A stretch of 64,000 nt of DNA from Gnetum montanum (GCA_015680685.1 MNCI01030541.1:494569-558568); one strand, 5' to 3'. Shown: positions 22,861-34,589, counted from the first letter of the stretch. Translations and numbers: made by a program. The notes: generated from the sequence alone by a model not told the origin.

Positions 22861-23466
22861 TAGTTTGCATCAATTTGAATAGATGGGTATTAGATTCTTC
22901 AATACCAATACATTATTAAAATGATTATTTTTAAACATTGTTGTAAATTTGTTTAGTATAAATAATGACATTGATGTATGAGAAGGGGAGGAGAAATGCA
23001 AGAGAAAACTCACATCAAATTGAATCATCTTTTGCATTTAAATTATTCAGGAAGAGTGTTGCTACTTTGTGATGATCAATGATCATTAATGTACGAGGGT
23101 TGGGAAGTTGTTGCAATGTGGAGGTAGCAAAGTAGGCTCACAAATTAGGTGATGTCTCATTTGTGATATTTGGTATTAATGATAAATTTATTTAATTTTA
23201 ATTTGGTTTAATTAGTTGATTTCATCTTTGAACTTAATGTTAGAAGTTAAGGTGAAGTTTTGTTGATTTTACTTATGAGTGACAATCATAAGTGTGGCCT
23301 TTTTGATTGAATTCAAATCTAATCATTATTTTTCTTGATGATATTTTTGACTTTGAATTGTTCCTCCATAGATACAACTTGCGGGTTAGTCACAGAAGAG
23401 GTGATAATTTTTTCAATGAAGATAACTACTAAGGTAACTTAGCACCGAACATTGGCTGGCTCATCA
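22861..23466 (+). repeat. Probable 5' LTR of the Athila-like element
   Basis: AT-rich sequence with a TATA box (TATAAATA, 22957-22964), ending in tcatcaa just before the primer site. The left border is not determined and I have no partner LTR to align. Confidence 0.4.
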
Positions 23467-23469
23467 ATT

Positions 23470-23487
23470 TGGCATTATTTCCAGTGA
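23470..23487 (+). other. Probable primer-binding site (tRNA-Asp type), Athila-like element
   Basis: TGGCATTATTTCCAGTGA matches 11 of 18 bases of the common plant Ty3 primer site TGGCGCCGTTGCCGGGGA. Five of the seven differences are G-to-A or C-to-T transitions, as expected for decayed methylated DNA. Confidence 0.45.
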
Positions 23488-24197
23488 AGCCAACAAAGTT
23501 AATTATCATCAAGGATTATGTATTTTTTAATTTTATTTTGTAATTTCATATTTTTTATATACATTTTGATTTTTTTTGTTTCTTTCATTTGAGTGATTTG
23601 AGAAATGGTTTCTTTTAATTGTTTTTCTTACATAAAGAAATTTAAAAATAAGGAAAAATCCTAGGAATCAGCTCCTCTTATTGCACACCTAGTAGAAACT
23701 ATTAAGAAAGTTGTAATTAAAGCATCAATAGTAGGAGTTATCAAATCAATTTGTAAAATCTTAGGTATAGTAGCCTATGAATGTACCAATGAAGAGTGTG
23801 CTTGTTAAATGAAATCAACAAAACGACCAAGAAAGCCAACTAGTATTCAATCCTCTAAGAGCACACTTCGTCTTTACAAATATACATAAGTCAATTTAAA
23901 ACAAACCTAAGAGGAAGTAATAAAATTAAATTTTGACTCTTCTTCCTCTTTGGCAAAGCAAAATTTTAGAGTAGGAAAGGAAAAAACACAATATAATTTT
24001 TCTACATCTATCAATCCTCTATTTGATATTTCAATTACTACAATATCAACCATGAGTTCAACTATGGGGGTAGAATTTCAAAATCTAAATGCTACCGCAA
24101 TATCAACTTATGTAACCACAATTAGAGGAACTACCCAACCAATAAATGCTTTGACTTTACAAACTCCATCTACACCACTAGCCTTTATTTCTATAAC
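23488..24197 (+). pseudogene. Leader and N-terminal gag region, Athila-like element (product uncertain)
   Basis: A run of weakly coding sequence from about 23640, with stops, leads into an open frame from 23950 that is Ser/Thr-rich (SINPLFDISITTISTMSST). It runs into the copia-1 LTR. Position suggests the start of the Athila-like gag, but I see no diagnostic motif. From 23488 to 23640 is T-rich non-coding sequence. Confidence 0.35.
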
Positions 24198-25226
24198 AAA
24201 AAGTTTTTTTTCATGTTTATGGTTGTTGTGCTTGTAAGAAAAGATCGAGCAAGGCTATGGACAAGAAATGATGAATTTAAAAGATAAAGAAAGTGGAAGA
24301 AGGATGTCTTTGGAAAACAGCAAACATCTTGGCATAATTAGAGTAATCTTAAGCAAAGATGTCTTCAAGAAATAGCAAAATCTTCTTTAGGCAAAGACAT
24401 CTTCATCACAGAAAGGCATCCTCATTGAATGAAGGCTAGTACCAAAAAGATGTCTTCCATAAGACAAAGACGTCTTCCAAAATGGAGACTTTAGAAAAAC
24501 ATCTTTCAAAAAACAAAGGCATCTTCCTCGAATCAAAGGCAAATTTAGAGAGACATCTCATTCATGAAGAAGATGTCTCTCATGATCATTAATGACCATT
24601 GGCTAGCCATTTCATGAGTTCCAAGATGGATTTAGAAACACTGTAGCTATAAGAAGACTTGATGTGCATTGGGAAAAGTGTAAGCCTTGTTGTACTTAAT
24701 TTATAATCATTTGTAATCATTGAATTCTCTATTGCTCATTATATTATCATTTTGGCATTGTAAGGTGTGTTGTACCTAATTGTACAAGGATTAGAAAACT
24801 GAGTTGCAATTATCCCTTGTAATTATTATTCTTGTTGTGCTGTGGTGTTGATGTGCTTGAGCTTGTCGAGATCATGTGGGATTGAGTTGTTAATGTTGCA
24901 GTACAAAACTCCAGTGTGAAGCTCAAGATTGTAAAGGTTATGTAAGTGTTGAAATGACATTTCCAAGCCTAATGGACCTTGTGGGGTTGAGTGATTGGTG
25001 CTATAGCACAACACTCTAGAGAAAGGCTTGAAGATTGTACAAGGTATGGATCCTTCAACCACATTTTGAGAGCAAAAAAGTCTAGAGGTGTGCTTGTGAT
25101 CTACCCTTTGAGTATGGGCTATCCAAGTTGGGGAGCCATGTTAAATTTGGTGTGTGTGCTTTGTATCTTTAAGTTTTAACTTGGGAAACTTATTTATGTC
25201 ATCCCTTCTAAGTTCAATGATCCATA
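24198..25226 (+). repeat. 5' LTR of copia-1, lacking its first ~60 bp
   Basis: It aligns with 29620-30615 from aaagttttttttcatg onwards, but the first ~60 bp of the 3' LTR have no counterpart. A TATA box (TATAAG) is at 24648. It ends ..GATCCATA two bases before the primer site. U3 carries about ten decayed copies of AAGACGTCTT. Confidence 0.8.
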
Positions 25227-25228
25227 AG

Positions 25229-25240
25229 TGGTATCAGAGC
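25229..25240 (+). other. Primer-binding site of copia-1 (tRNA-iMet)
   Basis: TGGTATCAGAGC is the standard plant Copia primer site complementary to the 3' end of initiator tRNA-Met. It lies 2 bp after the LTR. Confidence 0.93.
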
Positions 25241-25280
25241 CTGGTACTCTTTGTTTCATTATCAACTTCAAGAGTGAACC

Positions 25281-27116
25281 ATGGAGGGAACATCCTACTC
25301 AAAGCCATCCATGTTCGATGGATTTGACTTCACCTACTAGAAAGCTAGGGTGCAAGGATTCTTCAAGTCTATGGAGTTTGAAGTATGGGAGTTAATCCTA
25401 GAAGGCTACGCTCCACTTGTTGATAGCACTACCAACATCATCAAGCCCTACAAAAAATGGTCTCAAGAAGAAAAGGATAAGTTCATGTTTGATTAAAAAG
25501 TGAAAATTTGTTTATGTTGTGAATTGAATAAATATGAATTTAATAGGGTAGTAGGATATAAAATAGCCAAGGAAATTTGAAAAAATTTAGAGGCTACTTA
25601 TGAAGGCACCTTTATTGTTAAGTAATCAAAATTTTTAGTTTTCCAAAGTGAATATGATAAAAAGAGGATGAGAAAATCAAGGATTATCTTTCTAGAGCTA
25701 ACAATCTTGTTGTAGCAATTAGAGGGATAGAAAAGAATTTACCCAAAAGTGATGTAATTATAAAAATTATTAGAACTTTACAACTAGATTTTAGACCAAA
25801 GGTTACAGCCATGGAGGAAATCAGAGATTTCTCAACTTTAAAATTCAAGGAACTTCAAAGTGCTCTCATTGCCTATGAAATGAATCTCATAAGAGAATGA
25901 GCTATTCAAGAAAGACCTATTGCCTTGAAGACTACCTCTAAGGAGAAGGAGCTCAATGAAAATGATGAGGGAAATGAAGATGAGATTACCTTTCTCACAA
26001 GAAATCTATAGCAATTAATCAATAAAAGAAACACAAGAACACACTAGTAAAGATTTAATCAAACCAAAGGTAGGATAAGAGGTAAGAATTTTTTAAATTC
26101 TAATTTAGATTTCTCTTTTGTAGAATGTTGGATGTGTGGTGGTAGAGGCCATATGGATCCTGAATGCCCTAGTAGTTTTAGGATGCATTTGAAGAAAAAA
26201 TCCACTAAAGAAGTTAAGAAAACCAACTTCTATACAAGTTGGGATGATGGGGAGTAGACTGATGAAGAAGTAGAGGAAGATGCCAAAAATTCTCATCTCA
26301 TCTGCATGGCCCTTACTGTAGGCGATTCATCAGAAGATGAACTTAATGAAAATGAGAGGTTTGATTTATTATGTAAAGAACTTTTAAATTTTCAAAATAT
26401 TTGCACTAAGTTAAATAAACAAGTCAAGTGTAAAGATTAAGAAATATCCTCATTAGACTTAACTCTTTCTGATCTTAATAAATAATTCTCATACCTCAAG
26501 GTTGAGAATGAAGTACTAACTAGATCATGTGAGCAAATGAAAGAAGAACTTGTTGATGTTAAGCTAGTGAATGAAAGACTAACTAAAGGAAAAGAGTCTC
26601 TTCAAATGATTCTCAGATAAGGAAGAAGTCTATAAGACAAAAGCGGACTTGGACACTACCACCAAGAAGAAGAACCTTCATCCCATCTAAAGGAACCTCC
26701 AAGAAACAAGGACTCTACATCAAGGGAAGCTCCTATCCAACATAAAACTCCTCAAAGGCTTGGTTCTTCTATTCATTTTTCAATAGGAGAATTAGATGTT
26801 ATTATTGTAACAAGATTAGACATACACAATGGGAGTGTAATCTAAAGTTTTATCATATGAATACATGGGCATATCACAAGACTCCTTGGCTTTATCAAAG
26901 TGCATCAAGAAAGTGTTTTATGCAAGATCACAAAGAAGATTGGAAGTTAACTTAAAGGACCAAGGCTATTAAAAAGGAATGGAGAATTAAATGGGACCAA
27001 GGGCATCAAGACACTTTCACCAACAAATTTGTAAGAGGAAGTCATGCATTGGACATTGGGAAAGTTCAATTCAAGGGACATTCCTCAAAAGAGGGGACAC
27101 ATTATTTAGCTCTTTA
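25281..27116 (+). pseudogene. Copia-type gag, copia-1
   Basis: Gag forms the particle that packages element RNA. The start MEGTSYSKPSMFDGFDFTY, followed by an internal WELILEGYAPLVDS, is typical of the Copia gag (DUF4219/UBN2 type). A CCHC zinc knuckle CWMCGGRGHMDPEC is at 26126-26167, a leucine-rich coiled-coil-like part at about 26340-26600, and a second CCHC knuckle CYYCNKIRHTQWEC at 26797-26838. Several stops and at least one frameshift near 25660. No protease motif follows. Confidence 0.85.
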
Positions 27117-27234
27117 AACTCCATCACCTTTCGACAACATGATAGGTAGGAAGAGGTAAGTTTCTCTTTTTGTTTTCAAGGTTTCATTAAGACTATAGAA
27201 TAATGGCAACCTTCTAAAACCTCACCTTGATTTT

Positions 27235-27430
27235 TGATGAAAGACATCTTTCAAAAGTGAAAGACATCTCTGCAAAGACATATACGAAACAACAAAGATG
27301 TCTCTTTGATATTTTTATTGTTGTGGGAAAGAAATATTTGGTAAATGAAAGACATCTATTGTATTTTTAACATGCAAAAAAGATGTCTCTTTTTTCATTA
27401 AAAGCACTTGTTTTCCCATAGTTATAAAAG
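27235..27430 (+). promoter_or_regulatory. Internal U3-like block with TATA box, copia-1
   Basis: At least five copies of the gacatct/gatgtct motif that fills the copia LTR U3 (near 27241, 27261, 27296, 27348 and 27381) are followed by TATAAAAG at 27423-27430, then a possible acceptor (ttcttag, about 27459-27465) and the second ORF at 27479. Confidence 0.5.
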
Positions 27431-27478
27431 ATAAAGATCCTTATTTTTATCATATTTCTTCTTAGAGACCCCACAAAG

Positions 27479-29199
27479 ATGACTAGGGCTCCACCATTCA
27501 TGGAAATGTTGGTAGACATGGCCCATAAGAAGATTGGTACATCCAGAAATCCATCCAAGAAACATGCAAGAGGAAGTTCTAGCACTGTGTGGCCTTCATA
27601 CATGCCCTAGTTTTGAAGTACAGGTACTTAGCATAGGTTTGAAGTTATAAGAACCACTACTATTATTTCTAAGCATTCTCTTAATTTCCTACTTCATAGA
27701 CAACAAGCTCTATTAGATTATTTCACGCTTTTGAAATGGAAAACTTTCATTTCTATGAATTTTCTTGTCCCTAAAGTGATTATTAGAGAATTCTATTGTA
27801 ATATTGTTATTTTTGATGCTATTTTTGGGGCATTCACATCCACTATTGGTGAAATTATTATTGAAATATCTTCTTAAATTGTCAATGCACTCCTAGGTAT
27901 TTCTATTTTTGATGTATTTAGGGTTACCATTGATTCTATGCATGATATCTACACCAATGGCATAATGCTTGTAGCTCATGATGAATTTTGTGATGTTTTA
28001 TTTGGGAGAGATATGACATTTGATAGGGATCATATTGAGTAGAGCAAGATGACTCTAATGCCTCAACCTTATCACTTATTATTTTATATAACATAATGAT
28101 GAAGAGAGGTGGTTACAATTATCTGTTGCCACCTCAACATTTTGTATTGTATTACTTACTTACAAGATTACCATTAGATCTAAGGCACACTCTTTGTCAA
28201 GACATTTTGAGTCTCTATGCCAAAAAGAGGATCCTTGGACATCCCTCTCTCATTAGCCTATTGATTTGCTAAAGGGATGTACCTATTCTAGAGTTGCCTT
28301 TTCTTAAATGCAAGCATAGTCTTAGTGAGTACATTGATAAGAGGAGTTCTTCTCATGCAGAAAAAATGGGACCCAGCACCAGACCTTCGAAACAAAAGAA
28401 GGAAGCTTCTCCATAATTGTAATGATCAAAATCCTTTGGTGCTCAAATTCGTTCTTCTTTGAAGAAGCTATTTCAGCCCTTTGCCTGTGTCATCGGGAAG
28501 CTTGAAAGGAACCTCTCTTACTTGCATAAGAGTTTAGATAAAGTAGGGATTCCTCATCCTTATGATGGATAGGTATTTGAGGAGGTTACCACTCCTCCTA
28601 TCTTTGACAATAAGGAGGATGCTTCTATCTGTCCATGAAATTCTTTAGTAGTAGGTCCCTCATGAACATATGACTCTAGGATGGAGTTAGATTTTGAGCT
28701 AGAGACATCCCCACCTAGTGTCCAAGGGAAGTACGATGCTTCCATGTAGTAGTCAAAGCACCATGATCCAGTCCCACCTACTCACACTGTTCTACCCCTT
28801 GTTGATGATCCTAGCTCTTTTGAGTAATAGGCTATGGAGAAAAATTTTGGGACCACATCCCAATGGGTCCTAGTTTAGCAGCTACCAGCTTCAAAAGCTT
28901 CATTAGCTTTCTCTCAGTTTCAAGTGAAGCTCTGTCCTAGGTAGGCTCCAATGCAATAGGTTGAATCCTCATATGAAAACACTTAGAAATCTAGTTTTCC
29001 TAGCACCAACATTGATGGCGATGAGGAGGAGACTTATCATCCATCTCAAAAAGTAGTGGATTTTGAGTCTAAGGATGTTGCTAAGGTTAGTGATTAAGAC
29101 CTCGGCAGGTTGTTTGTTCCACCTTTTGATGATAAAAAAGGATAAGACATTTTTTGCTCTCACATCTATGATTTTGAGACTTTGCACATAGGTGATTGA
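27479..29199 (+). pseudogene. Second ORF of copia-1 (plant-transposon-protein-like, uncertain)
   Basis: A decayed frame starts MTRAPPFMEMLVDMAHKK. After some stops it shows FLVPKVIIREFYCNIVIFDA, IVNALLGISIFDVF and HDIYTNGIML, then a segment LLPPQHFVLYYLLTRLP with YAKKRILGHPSLISLL (28118-28262), and a Pro/Ser-rich tail. The REFYCN...NALLGI pattern recalls the 'putative plant transposon protein' domain found in extra ORFs of plant retroelements; I give this only as a resemblance. More than ten stops. Not seen in copia-2 or copia-3. Confidence 0.5.
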
Positions 29200-29558
29200 T
29201 CTATGGATAGTTGTACTCTAAGATGCTTCTAGACAGTTTGCTATAAAATAATTTGTAGATGATTATGGATAGATGGTGTGTTTTCCAGTTATCTCTGTGT
29301 GGTCTATTAAGTTTTCTTACGCGTAACTTATGTACTATTGACTCTCCATGCTTATCCTAATTCTTAGCTACCATAGGAATTTATATGTCTTTATGATTTT
29401 CATAGAATATCTTTTATGATGATTTTTTTATATTTATCTATATATATCTATTTGAACTTTTTGGTTATGTCCAAAAAGGGGAAGAAGTATTGTGCATTAT
29501 TATTAGGACAAGGCTAACCCATTTTCTTAAGTTTTGGAAATTACCGAAGAGGGAAAGA
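29200..29558 (+). other. 3' untranslated region and polypurine tract, copia-1
   Basis: T-rich sequence with a first purine run (aaaaaggggaagaag, 29473-29487), then the likely primer tract gaagagggaaaga just before the LTR at 29560. The same tract (aaaaaggaagaga) precedes the 3' LTR of copia-2. Confidence 0.65.
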
Positions 29559-29559
29559 T

Positions 29560-30615
29560 TGTGAACCTTTTGCTTTTTGTATGTCAAAATGTTAAGAAAA
29601 ATGGAAGAAAAGTTTGTTTGCATGTCTATGATTATTATGCTTGTAGGATAAGATTAAGCAAGGGTATGGATAAGGAATGATAAATTCAAAAGACAAAGAA
29701 AGTGGAAGAAAGACGTCTCTAGGAAACAATAGACATCTTGGCAGAATTCTAGTAATCTCAGGCAAAGACATCTTTAAGAAATAGTAGAAATTTTTCTCTA
29801 AGCAAAGATGTCTTCATCACAAAAGATGTCTTTACCAAATGAAGGCCAATACCAAAAAGATGTCTTCCAGAATGGATACTTCAAAAAGACGTCTTTCATG
29901 AAACAAAGATGTCTTCTTAGAATTGAAGGTAAATTCAAGGAGATGTATTAGGCATGAAGAAGACATCTCTCATGATCATTAATGACCATTGAATAGCCAC
30001 TGCATGAGTTCCACAATGGATTTAAAAATATTGTAGCTATAAGATGAATTGATGTGCATTGGGAAAAGTGCAAGCCTTGTTGTTCTCATTGTATAATCAT
30101 TTGTAATCATTAACTTCTCTATTCCTCCTCATTGTATTATCATTTTGGCATTTGTGTTATATCTAACTATATAAGGACTAGAAAACTAAGTTGCAATTAT
30201 CCCTTGTAATTCTTGTTCTTGTTGGGTTGCAAGGTTAATGTGCTTGAGCTTTTTGGGATCCTAGGAGATTGAGTTGTTGGTGCTACAGTACAACACTTTG
30301 GTGTAAGGCTCAAGATTGTAAAGGTTGTAAAAACCACATTTCCAAGCCTAGTGAGACCTTGTGAAGTTGAGTGATTGGTGCTGTGGTACAACACTTTAGA
30401 GTGGGGCTTGAAGACTATATAGGGTGTGGATCCTTCAACCACATTTTAAAAGCAAAAAAGTTCGAATGTGTGCTTGCAATCTACCCTCCGAGTGTGGACT
30501 ACCCAGGTTAGGGAACCATGTTAAAGTTGGTGTGTGTGCTTTATATCTTTATGTTTTAATTTGGAAAACTTATTTATCCCCCCCTCCCTAGCCCCTCTAA
30601 GTTCAACGATCCATA
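29560..30615 (+). repeat. 3' LTR of copia-1 (1056 bp)
   Basis: It begins TGTGAACCTTTTGC after the polypurine tract and ends GATCCATA. TATA box (TATAAG) at 30038. The U3 at 29700-29960 holds about ten motif copies, of which 29713 and 29887 keep the intact GACGTC core. Confidence 0.82.
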
Positions 30616-30620
30616 AATAC

Positions 30621-32232
30621 CACTTTCAGAATGGGATCATCTTCACACCATACACCTCGTCCTCTTGGTTTTAGTTTAATTCCTCTTCCCTTTGGTAGTT
30701 TAAGCTTCAATATTCTAGCTAGACAAACCTACCTAGGAAAACCTCTAGAAGATTTATTGAATCAAAGGACATCTATTCTACCTTAAGGACCATTATATTC
30801 AAGGAACCAAAAAGGAACCCTCAACCTGAAAACTAGAGAAATTGGATTTTGGAGCATCTAGAGGTCCAAACTTGAGGTCCTAGAGTCTCCCTAAGGTAGT
30901 GTAGAAGTCAAAAATATTCATTTATTACCTATCTTTTAAGGGAAAAATGATGAGGATTCAATTACTCACAAAGAGAATTTGAAACAACATTAGCCATGTT
31001 AGCACCTCAAAGCAGCGATAGAACTAACATGATTGCCTTTAAATCAACCTTGAAGGAAAAAGATGATTTTTGGCTATAAACCAATAGAACAAAAATTAGT
31101 TCATGGGATGAATTTAAGAATGCTTTTCTACAAAAATTTCTCTCTAATGATAGGTTTTATTCATTGAGGAAGCAATTAATAAGCTTTATGTAACATGAGA
31201 ATGAAGAGTATGAGAGTAACTTTGATAGATTTAAAGGATTATGTTTAAAGAATCCAAACCATGGATTTACAACCCATCAATTAATTCAAATCTTTGTATA
31301 AGGCTTAGTACCTTATTGTAGGTAAAATGTTGACTTTGAATGTGGAGGAAATATTTTAAATGTGACACCAGAAGATGTTTAGAGGATTATAGATTCATTA
31401 TGCCAAAACCAAACATTATGCAAGGCATGACTCAACAAATAGAACATTTAAATAAAAAAGTGGATGAGTTGGCATGATTGATTAAGAAACAAGTTCATGG
31501 AATTCAAAGTGAAACATGCAACATTTGTGATAGTCCCCAACATGACCATACAACCTGCCCAATCTTGTTATATTATCAAGAGGAAAAGCAAGAGTCAGTA
31601 AAGGCTTTTCAACAATATAAGAGCCAACCAACAATGAAATTTCTTCAACAACCATTTTACCTAGAACAATATCCTCAAAATAATTTTAGGTCATTTAAGA
31701 ATCCAACTAATGAACACTTGGATAAAATCATCCAAAGCCTTAATTCCTTCATAGAAGAAAGTAGATAGTTTATGACTGAGACTAGAAGAATATTTTAGAA
31801 CTTAACTAAAAATGAATTACCATCCCAACTTGAACCTAATCCTACATCTTAGAGGAAGGTAAAGGAACAATTACATTTCATCACTACAAGGAATAGAAAA
31901 ATAGTTGAACCTAAACCCCAAAAGAAGGTGAGATTTTAGGAGAGAAGGACATAAGAAGAAGTTCAACCACAAGTATTAAATGAGGAAGATCAACTAACTA
32001 GGGAAAGAGAACAACCATTATTATCTAGACAACCAGTTTTACCTCATTTTCCTAAACACTTACAAGAGGATTTCACAACTAAAGCCCATCTTGAAAAAAT
32101 GTTTAGTGAATTGTATTTGCATATTTCTTTGGAATGAGTGGTAAATGACATACCCCTTTATGCTAAATACTTGAGGAAATTATGCACTAGGAGAAGAAAG
32201 GAAAAACTTCCTAAACAAGTTTATTTAGTTGA
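30621..32232 (+). pseudogene. Gag of the Athila-like element
   Basis: Fragments match the gag core of this group: KISSWDEFKNAFLQKFL with FYSLRKQLISFM (about 31090-31195), NEEYESNFDRFKGLC with NPNHGFTTHQLIQIF (about 31200-31300), then VDFECGGNILN. A CCHC-type knuckle CNICDSPQHDHTTC is at 31517-31558. Downstream is a Gln- and Lys-rich linker, then LRKLCTRRRKEKLPKQVYLV before the protease. Many stops and shifts. Confidence 0.78.
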
Positions 32233-32235
32233 CAA

Positions 32236-32321
32236 TATTTCTCAACTGATAAAAAGCCATGAAGTTCCAAAATACCANGTATTTCTCAACTGATAAAAAG
32301 CCATGAAGTTCCAAAATACCA
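32236..32321. repeat. Exact 42-bp duplication around an N (likely assembly artefact)
   Basis: Bases 32236-32277 and 32280-32321 are identical (tatttctcaactgataaaaa ... aatacca), separated only by N and g at 32278-32279. Removing one copy restores the reading frame into the protease. An unresolved overlap between contigs explains this better than biology. Confidence 0.85.
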
Positions 32322-32322
32322 A

Positions 32323-32658
32323 GATCCAAGAGTTCCTACCATTCCAATTGAAATAAATGGACAAGTGATTAGGAATGCCCTATTGGGTTTAGAAGCTAGT
32401 ATTAATATTATGCCTTTTGAAATAGCTAGGTCACTTGATATAGAGGATATCAAGGGAGTAAATATGAAAATATCATTGGTTGATGGATCAAATGTTAAAA
32501 CAATAGGAATAGTAGAGGACTTGATAATTGAGGTAGAAAAAGATAAATACCCAATTGGCTTTGTTGTTTTGGAAGTAAAAGATCCTGATTGTTTTCCTAT
32601 TATATTACGTAGACCTTGGTTAGCTATAGTTGATGTGGTAATTAATTATAGATTGTGA
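32323..32658 (+). pseudogene. Protease of the Athila-like element
   Basis: Aspartic protease that would cut the polyprotein. The frame VPTIPIEINGQVIRNALLGL then EASINIMP corresponds to the family active site (usually LCDLGASINLMP); the catalytic Asp is Gly and the following Gly is Glu, so it is inactive. The flap-to-end region DLIIEVEKDKYPIGFVVLEV and IILRRPWLA (usually ILGRPFLA) is well kept. Stop at 32656-32658. Confidence 0.85.
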
Positions 32659-32877
32659 AAACTTCAAATATCCTTTGCTAATCTTACTTTTACACTAAAT
32701 ATATATGATAATGTAAATGAAGATAATTTAAATGTAGACTTAAAGGAAGCAAGAATGCTCTACACTCTACCCACTTCAGTAATGGCATAAGATAGGAAAA
32801 CATTAGTGTTGAATAATTTTTAGGAAAGAACTTTAGATCCCTCAACTAAGGAACAACAAGATCTCCTTGAATAGATT

Positions 32878-33362
32878 TTGAATTTGGGCTTAGGGAATAT
32901 TGAAGAGATAATTCAACCTTCAAATAAATATTCCTTGAATCTTAAAGAACTACCTAGAATGCTTACGTATGTTTTCCTAGATCATAATAAACCTATAATA
33001 ATAAATTCCCAACTTACTAATGAGCACGAAAGAAAATTCTTAGAAGTCTTGCAAAGAAAGTCTAAGGCATTTACATGGAGTTATGAGGATCTTCTCCAAG
33101 GAATCTCATCCAACATCTGCCAACATCATATCTATTTAGAGGACAGTTTAAAACTAGTAAGAACTCCCCCAAGATGAATTAATCCATCCTTAAAACAAAT
33201 TGTTAAGTATGAAATTTTAAAAAATTTGAAAGAAGGGATTATTTATCCAATAGTTGATAATGAATGGGTAAGGCCCATTACTATAGTTCCAAAAAAGGAT
33301 GGAAAATGAAGAGTCTATGTAGATTATAGAAGGTTGAATCAAAATATAAAGAAAGACCATTT
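32878..33362 (+). pseudogene. Reverse transcriptase, N-terminal part, Athila-like element
   Basis: Upstream linker KAFTWSYEDLLQGI with CQHHIYLEDSLK, then RT segments PITIVPKKDGK and RVYVDYRRLNQNIKKDHF, cut by copia-2 at 33363-33368. The frame resumes at 39239 with PLPYIDPIVEKL. Stops at 33175 and 33307. Confidence 0.87.
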
Positions 33363-33367
33363 TACAT
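33363..33367 (+). repeat. Left target-site duplication of copia-2
   Basis: tacat here against tccat at 39234-39238, one mismatch. The RT frame reads on from one flank to the other once the inserted element is ignored. Confidence 0.65.
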
Positions 33368-34587
33368 TGTTGATCTTTTGGTGTGTTAAAACATTAAGTA
33401 AAATTACATCAAATGTTGTTTGTATGGTTGTGTGGTTGTTGTGTTTGGAAGACAAGGTACATGGGAAACCAGGATGAGATGACACCTACAAAGTAATGTC
33501 AAAATGAAGATCTCAAAGACCAAGATGAAGCTACATTGGTGACAAGGAATGGATTGATTTAGACAAAAGGAGAGCTCAAAGGAGAAGGTCATCTACAAGG
33601 TCTCAAGCGAACATGCAAAAATTCAAAGAATGTGGACAAGAACCAAATGGCTCAAAAGCAAAGTTGACATCATCAAGAACTTGTAGGAGCATGCGAAAGT
33701 GCAAGATTGTGAACAAGGAATGAAGATTTCAAAGGACAAATGAAGCTAAATAAAGAAATCTTCGAGAGAAGGACGATGTCTTAGCAAAATGAAAGGTAGC
33801 ATAGGAGAATACGTCTATGCAAAATAGCAAATGAATTTTTTAACAAAAATACATCTTTCCTCAGACAAAGACGTCTTCCCAAAATGGAGGCCAAATGTAG
33901 AAAGATGTCTTAGTCATAAAGAAGATGTATTTAGTAACCGTTATCTAAACATTGCACAAACTCTAAGGTCATTGAGGAAATATAATGGCTATAAGAAGAC
34001 ATCATTCTCATTGGGAAATGTGCAAGATTTTGTACTATCATTGTGTAATCATCAGGAAATCATTGTATTAATTATTGTTCCTCATTGTATAATCATTTGT
34101 CTATTTGTAATTGGTTAAAGTCAACTGTGCCTTAAAGTGCAAGGATTAACAAACTTAGCTGCATTTTTTCCTTATGATTGTTGTTCTCCTTTTTTTACCT
34201 TTTAGGGTGTATGTGCTTCTTATGGGAAGGCATCTTGATTGAGCTTGTCAGAATCCTACAGGATTGAGTGTTGATCTAAAGCATAGATCAAGTTTTAAAG
34301 GTTGTGGGATCCTGAAACCACTTTCTAAGCTTGTCAGAACCTTAGAGGGTTGAGTGGATTTGTAGCATCAAATCACTTAGGAGCAAAGCTTAAACCTTAT
34401 ATAGGGTGTGCTACCTTTCAAACCACATTTGAGAGCAATAAAGTCTAGAGGTGTGCTTGTGATATACCCTCTGAGTGTGGACTATCCAAGTTGGGAAACC
34501 ATGTTAAATTTGGTGTGTGTGCTTTGTCTCAAATATTTTAAATTAGGGAAACTTATTCATACCCACTTCTAAGTTCAATGATCCATA
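33368..34587 (+). repeat. 5' LTR of copia-2 (1220 bp)
   Basis: It begins TGTTGATCTTTTGG and ends GATCCATA. TATA box (TATAAG) at 33990. U3 motifs include an intact GACGTC near 33873. Aligns along its length with 37984-39233. Confidence 0.88.
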
Positions 34588-34589
34588 AG

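Larger units (their letters stand above)
24198..30615 (+). mobile_element. Copia-like LTR element copia-1, gag plus a second ORF, no pol
   Basis: Two related LTRs (24198-25226 and 29560-30615) bound a 4.3-kb internal region with a tRNA-iMet primer site, a Copia-type gag with two zinc knuckles, an internal promoter-like block, a second decayed ORF and a polypurine tract. No protease, integrase, RT or RNase H motif is visible, so it looks non-autonomous. It sits in the Athila-like element. Candidate target duplication: ataac (24193-24197) and atacc (30617-30621), one mismatch. Confidence 0.75.

Noticed and set aside
27479-29199. Copia-1 second ORF as an envelope gene
   Set aside because: No signal peptide, transmembrane segment or fusion-peptide-like stretch can be seen; resemblance is to a plant retroelement extra-ORF domain.
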